This document shows, in pieces, positions 8,489-17,722 of a stretch of DNA of 64,000 nucleotides. Source of the DNA: Chryseobacterium oryctis (lineage in GTDB: Bacteria > Bacteroidota > Bacteroidia > Flavobacteriales > Weeksellaceae); assembly GCF_025971925.1 (NCBI RefSeq), contig NZ_JAPDHV010000003.1, forward strand, positions 383,558-447,557, read 5' to 3'. Numbering within the stretch: position 1 is the stretch's first letter; each line of letters opens with the position of its first letter. The notes below the pieces were generated by a model. That model was not told where the DNA came from. It did not search any database and worked only from the letters and a program-made list of their open reading frames with translations. A program made the translations under genes and the position numbers.

Positions 8489-10165
8489 TTAATTAGCTTC
8501 TTCAGCTCTCATATCTTTACCTCTAAATTTCATTGTAGAAATATTACTCAGAAGATCTCCTTTGAAAGATTTTTCAACTTCAAAGAAAGAGAATTTCTCT
8601 AAAATTTCAATATCTCCAATTTCAGCTCTTTTTTTGCTCTTTCCGGCAGTCGCTTTATTGATAATATCTAAAACATCTAGTTTTTTCAATTGATCTTTTT
8701 TACCAAGATTAAAGAAGAACCTTACCATGTTTTCATTTTTTCTTCTCGGCTTACCTCCGCGTTCTCTACCTCTATCTCCTCTATCACGATCTCTTCCTCT
8801 GTCACGACCTCTGTCTCTTCTAGAATCATCATCTCTACTGCTTAGTTTCTGCTCAATAAGATCGTGTCTGTCTTTGTAATATAAAGCAAGATCTTTTAAT
8901 TGAAACTGAAGCAATTTGTGAACTAATTCTTCTTTTGTAAATGCTGATAAATCAGGAATCAATGCATCATCAAACTCAAAGAAGTCTTCATGAACTTCGA
9001 AAAGACTTTCAAAAACACCTCCAACCTGAGCTTTTACAATATCTTCCCCCGTAGGAATTTTTCCTTCGTTGATTTCAATTTTAGTAGCAAACTTAATTTG
9101 TTTTAGCTTTCTGCTTTCCTCAGGTTTAATCAAAGCCATTGAAATACCGTCTTTTCCTGCTCTACCCGTTCTTCCGCTTCTATGAACAAAAACTTCAGGA
9201 TCATCAGGTAAAGAATAGTGAATAACGTGAGTCAGAGAGTTTACATCCAATCCTCTTGCTGCCACATCTGTTGCTACAAGAATATCGATGTTTTTCAATC
9301 TGAATTTTTTCATCACCGTATCTCTCTGAGCCTGAGATAAATCTCCATGAAGAGCATCTGCAGCATATCCATTTTGCATTAAGAAATCGGCAACTTCCTG
9401 AGTTTCCATTCTTGTTCTACAGAAAATAATAGAATATTGATTAGGATTTGAGTCAATAAGACGCTTCAATGCTTCTTTTTTCTGACGATATCCAGCTACA
9501 TAATATTCATGCTTGATATTTTTCTTAACTTCATTGATAGAACCAACCGAAATTCTGTGAGGTTTTGTCAAATAGTTTTTAGAAATTCTCTCTACTTCTT
9601 TATTCATCGTTGCAGAGAATAAGAAAGTCTGTTTAGTTTCAGGTGTTTCACTTAAAATTGTTTCCAATTCATCTTTGAAACCCATTGAAAGCATTTCATC
9701 AGCTTCGTCTAAAACCAACCAATGAATTGCCGAAAAGTCAAGAGCTTTTCTGTTAATCAAATCAATTACTCTCCCTGGAGTTCCCACAATAATCTGTGGT
9801 TTATCCTTTAAAGAACGAATTTGTTCCATAATACTGCTTCCACCATATACTGCGGTAGTTTTGATGTTTTGCATGTATTTAGAATAATTTTTTATGTCTT
9901 TAGCAATTTGAAGACATAATTCTCGTGTCGGACAAAGCACCAAAAGTTGGATTTTGCGACTCGTTTCGTCAATCATATCCAAAATCGGAAGCGAAAACGC
10001 TGCTGTTTTGCCTGTCCCTGTCTGCGCAAGTGCGATTAGATCGCGAATATCTGAAAGAATAAAAGGGATAGTCTGTTTTTGGATTTCTGTCGGGCTTTCG
10101 TAACCCAATTCGCCAATTGCCTTTAGAATGTCAGGACTTAAATTGGTCTCCGTAAATAAATTCAT
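8489..10165 (-). CDS. DEAD-box RNA helicase with DbpA-type RNA-binding C-terminus
   Basis: This 558-residue helicase of the DeaD/CsdA class has motifs [42 protein letters not shown] and HRSGRTGRAG within the first 360 residues. A very basic linker of alternating RD/RG pairs (about residues 440-475) follows. The last 80 or so residues (from MVRFFFNLGKKD) form a DbpA/CsdA-like RNA-binding domain. Members remodel rRNA during ribosome assembly and are often cold-induced. The ATG at 10165 sits 21 bases after a -7 box (10186-10193). It differs from the RhlE-like helicase at 1700 by this C-terminal module. Confidence 0.94.
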   Translation of the reverse strand: MNLFTETNLSPDILKAIGELGYESPTEIQKQTIPFILSDIRDLIALAQTGTGKTAAFSLPILDMIDETSRKIQLLVLCPTRELCLQIAKDIKNYSKYMQNIKTTAVYGGSSIMEQIRSLKDKPQIIVGTPGRVIDLINRKALDFSAIHWLVLDEADEMLSMGFKDELETILSETPETKQTFLFSATMNKEVERISKNYLTKPHRISVGSINEVKKNIKHEYYVAGYRQKKEALKRLIDSNPNQYSIIFCRTRMETQEVADFLMQNGYAADALHGDLSQAQRDTVMKKFRLKNIDILVATDVAARGLDVNSLTHVIHYSLPDDPEVFVHRSGRTGRAGKDGISMALIKPEESRKLKQIKFATKIEINEGKIPTGEDIVKAQVGGVFESLFEVHEDFFEFDDALIPDLSAFTKEELVHKLLQFQLKDLALYYKDRHDLIEQKLSSRDDDSRRDRGRDRGRDRDRGDRGRERGGKPRRKNENMVRFFFNLGKKDQLKKLDVLDIINKATAGKSKKRAEIGDIEILEKFSFFEVEKSFKGDLLSNISTMKFRGKDMRAEEAN

Positions 10166-10185
10166 TAAATATTTTAAAATTTTTG

Positions 10186-10193
10186 CAAAGATA
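10186..10193 (-). promoter_or_regulatory. -7 box TATCTTTG of the DbpA-like helicase
   Basis: An exact TAnnTTTG match on the minus strand, 21 bases before the ATG. The rest of the 267-base divergent intergenic region (10166-10432) is AT-rich and shows no other gene. Confidence 0.6.
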
Positions 10194-10407
10194 CAATTAT
10201 TATTTGAATATCATTTTAAGTATTATTACAAAAACAATAATTTAACATTCGAAACCTTTAAACCTTTTATAGTTTCCGCAGAAAAATTACACTTTTTTTG
10301 TTTTTATTTTAATAATTATTTAACCTTGAATTATTATTGAATAGTTTAAATAACTGCATTTTATTCATTAGTCTTCAAAACACTTTAAAAATTGAAATAC
10401 TTTTGAC

Positions 10408-10415
10408 TAATTTTG
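10408..10415 (+). promoter_or_regulatory. -7 box TAATTTTG of the DUF2461 gene
   Basis: An exact TAnnTTTG match 18 bases before the ATG at 10433. No clear -33 element was found. Confidence 0.5.
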
Positions 10416-10432
10416 ATATAAAATAAAAAAAC

Positions 10433-11098
10433 ATGTCGGCCACATTATCTCCCAATACCTTTGATTTTTTACAGAAACTTATCCTAAATAATAACCGTGA
10501 ATGGTTTAATGAGAACAAAAGTCTTTATACAGAAGCACAGCAAAACCTCATTCTCTTTATTGAAGATTTAATTCAAAATATGTCTGAATTTGATGAAGAG
10601 CTAGGTAAAATTGATGCTAAAAAATCTCTGTTCAGGATTTATAGGGACACTAGATTTTCAAAAGACAAATCTCCTTATAAAACTAATTTCGGAGCATCAT
10701 TGGGAATGGGAAAAGGAAGCCAGAAAGCAGGATATTATCTTCACATAGAACCTGGAAAATCTTTTATAGCCGGAGGAATTTATATGCCGGACTCTTCTGT
10801 TTTAAAAGAATTGAGAAAAGAAATTTCTTTGTATGGAGATGATTTTCTTACAATTTTAAACAATAAAGATTTCAAAAAACATTTTCCAGAATTAGACCAA
10901 GATGATAAACTAAAAAAAGTACCTCAAGGTTTCGAAAAAGAAAATCCAATGGCTGAGTATTTAAAACTGAAAAGCTTTATCGTTGTTTATAATTTAACTG
11001 ATGAAGAAATTCTGGACAAGAATTCGGTAAAAAATCTTTCAAAGATTTTCAAATTAATGAAACCTTTAAATGATTTCCTAAATACACCATTTATATGA
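10433..11098 (+). CDS. DUF2461 domain-containing protein
   Basis: This 221-residue protein matches the DUF2461/TIGR02453 family: NTFDFLQKLILNNNREWFNENKSLY at the start, then FRIYRDTRFSKDKSPYKTNFGA and a GYYLHIEPGKSFIAGGIYMP core. The family is widespread and its biochemical function is unknown. The gene is monocistronic with its own -7 box, and no clear terminator was seen in the 142 bases that separate it from the FkbM gene. Confidence 0.9.
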   Translation: MSATLSPNTFDFLQKLILNNNREWFNENKSLYTEAQQNLILFIEDLIQNMSEFDEELGKIDAKKSLFRIYRDTRFSKDKSPYKTNFGASLGMGKGSQKAGYYLHIEPGKSFIAGGIYMPDSSVLKELRKEISLYGDDFLTILNNKDFKKHFPELDQDDKLKKVPQGFEKENPMAEYLKLKSFIVVYNLTDEEILDKNSVKNLSKIFKLMKPLNDFLNTPFI

Positions 11099-11210
11099 AA
11101 TTTTTTAACTAATTGTAATCCAAAACAATAAAATCGCAACACAAAACAACATCACTGATAATCAAAACATTATAATTATCAAACTTTAACATTAGTTTAA
11201 CATTTTTACG

Positions 11211-11218
11211 TATCTTTG
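11211..11218 (+). promoter_or_regulatory. -7 box TATCTTTG of the FkbM-flippase operon
   Basis: An exact TAnnTTTG match. It ends 5 bases before the TTG at 11223 and 23 bases before the ATG at 11241, which supports the ATG as the true start. Confidence 0.6.
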
Positions 11219-11240
11219 TCTCTTGCCAAAAAGTGTAAGA

Positions 11241-12032
11241 ATGTCTTTATATCAAAGAATTGCAGAAAAACTACAATACATTAGCCCAGATTTTTATAAA
11301 AAAAGATATTTTAAAAGTTTAAAAAATCTTACCCGAGAAAATTTCTCAAAACGAAATGTAGAACCGGAATTAGTTTGGATTAAAGAATATTTACCCAAAA
11401 ATGCTGTAATTCTGGATATTGGTGCAAATGTAGGAACATTTTTATATCAACTTGAGAACAAACTTATTAACGACAACATCTACGCTTTTGAACCTAATAA
11501 AAAATTATTCAGAAGATTAAAAAGACTTTTTCCGACAATGAGAGTTTTACCTTTAGCTCTTTCTGACGAAAATACGACAGCAGAATTTAAGGTTCCTGTT
11601 ATTAACGGAAAAATAATAGCATCCAGAGGTACTTTAAATACTTCTTACAAAGAAAAGGGCGAAGAGAAAAGCTACACCGAAAAAGTAAAAGTTTTAAAAC
11701 TTGATGATTGGGCAGCCATTGAACATTTTAAAAAAATTGATTTTATAAAAATCGATGTCGAAGGCAACGAAATGAAAACATTGAATGGTGCAAAAAAAAT
11801 CATTAAACAATTTCATCCCACATTAATGGTAGAAATGGAACAAAGACACCATTCCACACCAATCTGGAATGAAATATCTGAAGTTGAATCTTGGGGATAC
11901 GACGCAAAATATCTAAACAGACATACTTTTGAACTGGAAAAATTAACTGAAGAAATTTTAATAAAAAACATAACCGACGAAAAAAACAAAACCGAATACA
12001 TCAACAATATCATTTTCATACCTAAAATTTAA
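11241..12032 (+). CDS. FkbM family methyltransferase
   Basis: This 263-residue SAM-dependent methyltransferase has motif I AVILDIGANVGTFLYQL, an acidic residue in NIYAFEPNKKLF, and the FkbM signature IDFIKIDVEGNEMKTLNGA followed by PTLMVEME. FkbM enzymes O-methylate sugars or polyketides. Next to a flippase and glycosyltransferases the likely substrate is a surface polysaccharide. The ATG at 11241 was chosen over a TTG at 11223 because of the -7 box at 11211-11218. The flippase gene follows after 12 bases, so the two are probably cotranscribed. Confidence 0.88.
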   Translation: MSLYQRIAEKLQYISPDFYKKRYFKSLKNLTRENFSKRNVEPELVWIKEYLPKNAVILDIGANVGTFLYQLENKLINDNIYAFEPNKKLFRRLKRLFPTMRVLPLALSDENTTAEFKVPVINGKIIASRGTLNTSYKEKGEEKSYTEKVKVLKLDDWAAIEHFKKIDFIKIDVEGNEMKTLNGAKKIIKQFHPTLMVEMEQRHHSTPIWNEISEVESWGYDAKYLNRHTFELEKLTEEILIKNITDEKNKTEYINNIIFIPKI

Positions 12033-12044
12033 AAACCCAAAAAT

Positions 12045-13523
12045 ATGAGTGTAGTTGCAAGACAAGGATTCAAATATTCCATTATTGGCTATATTGGTTT
12101 TTTGTTGGGTACTGTTTCGGCCATTTTTATCTTCCCGAATGATTTTGAATTTTACGGTAAACTAAGATATATACTTCCTACAGCCGAAATGCTGGTCCCT
12201 TTTGTAGTATTGGGAATCTCTTATTCTAACGTGAAGTTTTTCCACAAAGTAGATAAAGACGGTAAAAAGCAGAATATGCTTTCATTATCCTTACTTGCTA
12301 TTTTAGTTAATTTCCTCATATTCAGCATCATTTTCTTCATTATACCATTCTTTTATCCAGGATTTAAAGAATTGGAAGCCTGGAAAATCAAAGAAATTAT
12401 TCTTCCTTTGGTTTTGCTCTTGTCATTTTGTGCTATTTTCAACAAATACACCTCCAATTACAAAAGAATTGTAGTTTCTAATGTTTTCGACAATCTTTTC
12501 CCTAAAATAGCCAATCTGGGTGCATTTTGTTTATTCTTCTATTTTGCATTATCCCAGAAAATTGCGTTTGCTTTCTTTTTCGGGATGTTTGCTCTAATGT
12601 TTTTCGGATACATCTACTACACCAATAAACTGGAAAAAATCAATCTGGATTTCAGTACAGATTATTTCAAAAAAGATAATTTCTATAAAGAATTTGCTGC
12701 ATACAGTTTTTTCGGATTTCTGGGAACATTCGGGAATTATTTAGCTATCAATAATTTTATGATTGGTGAATTCTTAGGAATGGAAGAAAATGGAATCTAC
12801 TCTACTCTTTACGCATTAATTTCATTAATTTCTATTCCACAGTTAGGTTTATTCAATATTTCTGCGCCAATTATCAGCAAAAATCTCGCAGATGGAGATA
12901 TGGAAGAACTCGACAGATTTCATAAAAAAACTTCTCTTACGTTATATTTTTTAGGAGCCGTATTATTCTCTTGCATTATGGTTGGATTCCCTTATCTCAC
13001 CCAATTTATGCCTAAAAATGGGGTTATGCTGAGAGAATACGAACCAGTTGTATGGATTTGGGGTTCTGCAGTTTTATTAGATTTAGCAACAGGTTTCAAT
13101 GGTAATATTATTTCGTTGTCCAAATATTACAAATTTAATATCATAGTCATGCTGTTATTAGCTGGATTAACTATTGCTTTAAACCTTTATTTTCTTCAAA
13201 ATACAGATTTGAAATTAATCGGAATTGCTTTATCTACAGCTATTTCTTTAACAACCTACAACGTTATTAAAGTTATTTTCAATTATATTATGTTCAAGGT
13301 TTCTCCTTTGACTATTGAAATGATTTTTGTATCAATTATTTGTACATTGGCTATTACTGTTGCCATTGTTTTGCCTACTTTCAACAACAATTTTATCAAT
13401 TTGATTTACAAACCTGCCGTTGTTCTTATTCTGATTTATATTGGAAATTATTTTACGAAGGTATTCCCGATTGAGAATTATCTGAACAAAGATTTCATTA
13501 AGAGCATTTTTAAGTTTAAATAG
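12045..13523 (+). CDS. Polysaccharide flippase (Wzx/MATE-like membrane protein)
   Basis: This 492-residue polytopic membrane protein has about 12-14 hydrophobic segments spread over its whole length and short charged loops. It starts with the typical GFKYSIIGYIGFLLGTVSAIFIFP helix. This is the MOP-superfamily pattern of lipopolysaccharide/capsule repeat-unit flippases. It lies 12 bases after the FkbM methyltransferase and faces two glycosyltransferases, which supports a role in moving lipid-linked glycans across the inner membrane. Its last 8 bases overlap the 3' end of the convergent glycosyltransferase gene. Confidence 0.85.
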   Translation: MSVVARQGFKYSIIGYIGFLLGTVSAIFIFPNDFEFYGKLRYILPTAEMLVPFVVLGISYSNVKFFHKVDKDGKKQNMLSLSLLAILVNFLIFSIIFFIIPFFYPGFKELEAWKIKEIILPLVLLLSFCAIFNKYTSNYKRIVVSNVFDNLFPKIANLGAFCLFFYFALSQKIAFAFFFGMFALMFFGYIYYTNKLEKINLDFSTDYFKKDNFYKEFAAYSFFGFLGTFGNYLAINNFMIGEFLGMEENGIYSTLYALISLISIPQLGLFNISAPIISKNLADGDMEELDRFHKKTSLTLYFLGAVLFSCIMVGFPYLTQFMPKNGVMLREYEPVVWIWGSAVLLDLATGFNGNIISLSKYYKFNIIVMLLLAGLTIALNLYFLQNTDLKLIGIALSTAISLTTYNVIKVIFNYIMFKVSPLTIEMIFVSIICTLAITVAIVLPTFNNNFINLIYKPAVVLILIYIGNYFTKVFPIENYLNKDFIKSIFKFK

Positions 13524-14595
13524 AAATTAATTCGTTTAAAACATTTTCGATATTTTTTTGAACTAATTCTTTATTATACTTAGTCTGAAAATCAAAATCT
13601 GAATTTTTCAGCTCCTGAAGTTGACGGATAACATCTTGTTTTTCAGAGACAATAAATTCTAGCTTTGAAGAATAATTTTGTGGAAAGACAGCTAATTTCC
13701 CATATTTTATTGCATCTCCCAGATTACCTGTCATTTTAGTAACACCATAAGTTTCTTTTTGACTGAAAAATGTTGTTTCCTGCTGAATCGGACACCACAA
13801 AACATCTGCTTTCTGCATCCAATATTCAAAATCTTTAGGAGAAACTCTTTCTGTAAAATATTGAACATTGATATAATTTAAACAGCGTTCCAAATCAATA
13901 ACTTGCTTTAATTCTTGATTTTTAGCCTTTCCTAAAAAAACAAATTCAATCATCTTATTTTCAATGTTTGAATTTTTACTTAAATTTTCAAGTTCTTTTA
14001 TGGTAGAAAATACTTTTCTGTAATCTCGTCTTTTTTGAGATACTCCTCCAGGAATTACAACCGTAAAAACTTTATTTTTAGGCTTTTCAAAGTATTTAGT
14101 ATAAAAAAGAGGAAGAAATTTAAATTTTCCAGAGCATAATTCTTCATCTAAAACCAAAAGATTTTTTGCCTTTTCATAAGTCTTTGAAGTATAAAAAAGT
14201 CCTTCTTTCCACCAAAGTTTCAATCTATAAACAATATCTTCTTTGAAAATATTTTTAAGTAAATCTAATCTTGATATTTTGGTAAAATTGATATTATGAA
14301 TTATAAATGCTGTATTGTATTTTTCAGCAATTGCCTGAAATGTATTGAAATAGCGATGAACAGTTCCTACAATTATCACATCATATTTTTTGATTTTCAA
14401 TTGCTCTAAAATCATCGAACTATCAGAAAGAAAAACAGATTCGTCATGAGTTTCAATCTGATTTTTTATTTTTTCAGAAAAATAATAATCAACAGCGAAC
14501 TCTCCCGAACCTTGCATAATTTCTATGAAACTTTGAGCAATTTCAGCATGAGTATCGATTTCTATGTAGGCTATTTTTTTCAAACAGATTTTCAT
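13516..14595 (-). CDS. Glycosyltransferase (GT-B-like, family uncertain)
   Basis: This 359-residue protein has two Rossmann-like halves: an N-terminal part with YDVIIVGTVHRYFNTF and a C-terminal part with VVIPGGVSQKRRDY, EFVFLGKAKN and a late KMTGNLGDAIKYGKLAVFP, as in nucleotide-sugar-binding GT4-like enzymes. It lacks a signal peptide and membrane segment and would work at the cytoplasmic face. Its start abuts the stop of the GT2 gene, so the two are coupled. Its 3' end overlaps the flippase gene by 8 bases on the other strand. Donor and acceptor sugars are unknown. Confidence 0.68.
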   Translation of the reverse strand: MKICLKKIAYIEIDTHAEIAQSFIEIMQGSGEFAVDYYFSEKIKNQIETHDESVFLSDSSMILEQLKIKKYDVIIVGTVHRYFNTFQAIAEKYNTAFIIHNINFTKISRLDLLKNIFKEDIVYRLKLWWKEGLFYTSKTYEKAKNLLVLDEELCSGKFKFLPLFYTKYFEKPKNKVFTVVIPGGVSQKRRDYRKVFSTIKELENLSKNSNIENKMIEFVFLGKAKNQELKQVIDLERCLNYINVQYFTERVSPKDFEYWMQKADVLWCPIQQETTFFSQKETYGVTKMTGNLGDAIKYGKLAVFPQNYSSKLEFIVSEKQDVIRQLQELKNSDFDFQTKYNKELVQKNIENVLNELISI

Positions 14596-15450
14596 TTACA
14601 TTTTCAACCATTTTTTTTTCAGAGCATTCCAGCGTTGATTATTGATTACTTTTTGTTCATCTTTTGTAATCTTTAATTCTAATTTTTTAGCCCTGCAGCT
14701 TTCATAAGATTTTACAATCTGAAAGAAAAACGAAACAGATTTGTTTTTCATCGCCTCTTTTGATGCTGCAATATAGGCAAGAAGCCTTTTCAAACCCAGA
14801 AAATAGAAATATCTTCCATAATAATCAGAGGCTTTCACAGTATAATCTTTACCTTTTACTTTAATGAGCTTCACATGCAATTCCCGTAAAACAACTTCTT
14901 TCCAACCTAAATCTTCAAGCAAAATAGAATCGATATTATCCCAACCCAACGTTTCTCTCAATCCTCCAATTTCCTGAAAACACTCCTTTCTGTATGCTTT
15001 CATTGGACCTCTCACATGATGTTTATTAGAATTTCCTTCATAAACCCATTCCCCATTTTTTTCAACGTACAATAATCCGCCAACCAAACCATATTTAGGG
15101 TTATTTCGAAACGCTTTTTCTACTTCTTCAATATAATTTTCAGAGAGAATTATATCTGCATCAAACTTACAGATAATATCAAACTCATCAAGATTCTGAG
15201 TATTTAAGCCATTTTTAAAAGCATTTACCACTTTTGAACCTGGCTGATGAGCCGATTTTTGAAGATTTATGGTTTCAAAACGAGAATCTTTTTCAGTAAA
15301 CCTTTTAATAATTTCGGAAGTATTATCTGTAGAACCATCATTTACAACCACCACTTTAAAATCCTTAAAATTTTGATTTTCTAATGACTTCAAAGTAAAA
15401 GGCAAATTCTCTTCTTCGTTGTGAGCAGGAATAATGATTAAAAATCTCAC
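14596..15450 (-). CDS. Glycosyltransferase family 2
   Basis: This 284-residue GT-A enzyme has MRFLIIIPAHNEEENLP at the start, VVVNDGSTDNTSEII near residue 35 and the DxD-type motif CKFDADIIL near residue 91, all GT2 hallmarks. The C-terminal third is basic and may contact membrane. The start is GTG, and GTG overlaps the TGA stop of the upstream methyltransferase gene (bases 15447-15450), which implies translational coupling. It belongs to the aspA-methyltransferase-GT2-GT string and probably contributes to a surface glycan. Confidence 0.88.
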   Translation of the reverse strand: MRFLIIIPAHNEEENLPFTLKSLENQNFKDFKVVVVNDGSTDNTSEIIKRFTEKDSRFETINLQKSAHQPGSKVVNAFKNGLNTQNLDEFDIICKFDADIILSENYIEEVEKAFRNNPKYGLVGGLLYVEKNGEWVYEGNSNKHHVRGPMKAYRKECFQEIGGLRETLGWDNIDSILLEDLGWKEVVLRELHVKLIKVKGKDYTVKASDYYGRYFYFLGLKRLLAYIAASKEAMKNKSVSFFFQIVKSYESCRAKKLELKITKDEQKVINNQRWNALKKKWLKM

Positions 15451-16241
15451 TTTTTTATTTTCAAATTTACTTCAAATAAAAACTCTGGTTCGTTCAGACT
15501 CTGAAAAGTTTTTGTTTTAAAATCACCTTTCATAAAAACAGCACATAAGGTATTCTGAACATGATAAAGGTTCTTATGAAAAACTTCCGGCATTCCGTCT
15601 AAAATCCCCTGAAAAACTTCATATCTTACCTTTTCAGGATTGTAAGCGTAGTCGTGCCAAACCACCACAGAATCTTCATGAATAAGATTTTTAAAAACCT
15701 TTTCCGTATCATTTTTTACCATTTCATAAGAATGGTCTCCATCAATAAAAATAAGGTCATACTTTTTATTCAGACCTGCAAAATCAAAAGTTTTAGAATT
15801 TCCTTCCAAATGTAAAATCTTCGGATTTTTTTGGGAAACAATTCCGTGTAATTCTGCATATTTCTTGTCAATTCCCAGTGCTAAAATTTCATCTTTAGAA
15901 AGGTTAAGCGTAGAACAATCATCTATCACTTTAGCGACATTCCAAACACTTTCTCCTCTCCATGTTCCGATTTCAAAATAGCTTTTTTTACCTTTTGCCA
16001 ATGTTTTCAACAATGCCAAATCTGTAGGAAGAGAAGCACCATCCAAGAAGCAAATATCAATAGATTCATCGAAATCTTCACTCAGATCAAGCAAATTGAT
16101 CTGAGGAAGAGTTTCTAAATGAGAATATTTTTTAAGAAAGTTTTTTCGTCTTACTTCCTTATCATTCAGCACCAAATTCAGCAAACTTGGTTCATCTGCA
16201 ATATTTTGAAGTGCCTGAATTGTTTTTTTGAGTTTACTCAC
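15447..16241 (-). CDS. Class I SAM-dependent methyltransferase
   Basis: This 264-residue protein carries KSYFEIGTWRGESVWNVAKV (motif I) near residue 91, ALGIDKKYAELHG, and the Methyltransf_24-like block KYDLIFIDGDHSYEMVKND followed by VVWHDYAY. The start is GTG at 16241, only 6 bases after the aspA stop. It lies at the head of the glycosyltransferase pair, so a sugar or glycolipid substrate is plausible but unproven. Confidence 0.8.
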   Translation of the reverse strand: MSKLKKTIQALQNIADEPSLLNLVLNDKEVRRKNFLKKYSHLETLPQINLLDLSEDFDESIDICFLDGASLPTDLALLKTLAKGKKSYFEIGTWRGESVWNVAKVIDDCSTLNLSKDEILALGIDKKYAELHGIVSQKNPKILHLEGNSKTFDFAGLNKKYDLIFIDGDHSYEMVKNDTEKVFKNLIHEDSVVVWHDYAYNPEKVRYEVFQGILDGMPEVFHKNLYHVQNTLCAVFMKGDFKTKTFQSLNEPEFLFEVNLKIKK

Positions 16242-16247
16242 AGAATA

Positions 16248-17648
16248 TTATTTATTTTGTGGTTTCAACATATTTTTAGGATCAAGAATTTCATCCAGTT
16301 TCTCCTGAGAAAGAACCCCTTTTTCAAGTACTAAATTGTAAACACTTTTTCCCGTTTCAAGAGCTTCTTTTGCAATTGCTGTTGATTGTTTATAACCAAT
16401 ATAAGGATTAAGCGCTGTAACAATTCCGATGCTATGTTTTACCATATTCAGACAAACTTCTTTATTTGCCGTAATACCCACCACACATTTGTCACGAAGC
16501 GTATCTAGAGCATTGCAAAGGAAATTAATATTTTCCATTATCGCATGAGAAAGCACTGGTTCCATTACATTCAACTGTAATTGTCCTGCTTCTGCTGCAA
16601 AAGTTACCGTTAAATCATTTCCAATTACTTTAAAGCAAACCTGATTTACCACCTCCGGAATCACAGGATTCACTTTACCAGGCATAATAGATGAACCCGG
16701 TTGCATTGGAGGCAAATTAATTTCAAAAAGTCCGGCTCTTGGTCCTGAAGAAAGTAATCTTAAATCATTACAGATTTTTGATAATTTCACAGCAAGACGT
16801 TTCATTGCTGATGAATAAATCACATAAGAGCCTGTATCTGGTGTCGCTTCAACTAAATCCGGGGCTGAAACTACAGGAAAACCTGTAAGCTGAGCCAGAT
16901 TTTTTGCACAAAGCGTAGCATACCCAACCGGAGCATTCAACCCTGTTCCGATAGCAGTTGCTCCCATATTTACTTCTACAAAAAGGCTGGCATTATTATT
17001 TAACTTAGAAATATCTTCTTCCAAAGTAGCAGCGAAAGCCTCAAACTCCTGACCTAACGTCATAGGAACTGCATCCTGAAGCTGAGTTCTGCCCATTTTA
17101 ATTACATCCTGAAACTCCTTCCCTTTTGCACGGAATGCTTCAACAATTTTCTCTAATCTTTGCACCAATCCTATATTCATGTGCAATAACCCCATCTTAA
17201 TAGCTGTAGGATACGCATCATTAGTAGACTGAGACAAATTGATATGATCATTTGGTGAACAAAATTCGTATTCACCTTTATTTTTTCCTAATTTTTCTAA
17301 AACCCTGTTAGCAATTACCTCATTTGCATTCATATTGATTGAAGTTCCTGCCCCTCCCTGAATCATATCAACAGGAAATTGATCATGGAATTGTCCCTCA
17401 ATAATTTCATCACACGTTTCAGCAATTTTGAAGTATAATTCTTCATTAAGCAATCCTAGCTCATAATTAGTTTTTGCCGCAGCTTTTTTTACGAACGCCA
17501 ATCCTTTAATAAAATCAGGATACGAAGACAAAAGCTGCCCCGAAATCTTGAAATTATTAATTGCTCTTTGTGTTTGAACTCCATAATAAGCGTTTACCGG
17601 AACCTCTAGTTCTCCGAGTAAATCACTCTCTCTTCTGAAATTTTCCAT
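16248..17648 (-). CDS. aspA: Aspartate ammonia-lyase
   Basis: This 466-residue enzyme of the aspartase/fumarase superfamily converts L-aspartate to fumarate and ammonia. It begins MENFRRESDLLGELEVPVNA as aspartases do, contains SQSTNDAYPTA and MGRTQLQDAVPMTLGQ, and has the signature GSSIMPGKVNP near residue 317, whose serine is the catalytic base. Length is normal. The AspA-like N-terminus favours aspartase over fumarase. It is followed after 6 bases by a methyltransferase, so readthrough into the glycan genes is likely. Confidence 0.92.
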   Translation of the reverse strand: MENFRRESDLLGELEVPVNAYYGVQTQRAINNFKISGQLLSSYPDFIKGLAFVKKAAAKTNYELGLLNEELYFKIAETCDEIIEGQFHDQFPVDMIQGGAGTSINMNANEVIANRVLEKLGKNKGEYEFCSPNDHINLSQSTNDAYPTAIKMGLLHMNIGLVQRLEKIVEAFRAKGKEFQDVIKMGRTQLQDAVPMTLGQEFEAFAATLEEDISKLNNNASLFVEVNMGATAIGTGLNAPVGYATLCAKNLAQLTGFPVVSAPDLVEATPDTGSYVIYSSAMKRLAVKLSKICNDLRLLSSGPRAGLFEINLPPMQPGSSIMPGKVNPVIPEVVNQVCFKVIGNDLTVTFAAEAGQLQLNVMEPVLSHAIMENINFLCNALDTLRDKCVVGITANKEVCLNMVKHSIGIVTALNPYIGYKQSTAIAKEALETGKSVYNLVLEKGVLSQEKLDEILDPKNMLKPQNK

Positions 17649-17687
17649 TACAGATTGTTTTTAAGTGTTTTATATTTAAAATATATT

Positions 17688-17710
17688 AAAAACACATTCC
17701 TCCGAATGTG
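17688..17710 (-). terminator. Terminator after the amidase gene
   Basis: On the minus strand CACATTC/GAATGTG forms a 7-bp stem with a 4-base loop, followed by T5. It lies 12 bases after the amidase stop and before aspA. Confidence 0.75.
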
Positions 17711-17722
17711 CTTTAAAATTAT

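Noticed and set aside
8757..8832. Low-complexity RD/RG repeat in the DbpA-like helicase considered as a tandem-repeat locus
   Set aside because: It is in frame and matches the basic RNA-binding linker usual between the helicase core and the C-terminal domain in this family.
11223..11240. TTG-started N-terminal extension of the FkbM methyltransferase
   Set aside because: The TTG lies 5 bases after a -7 box, before the expected transcript start, and the extra residues PKSVR are not part of the family fold.
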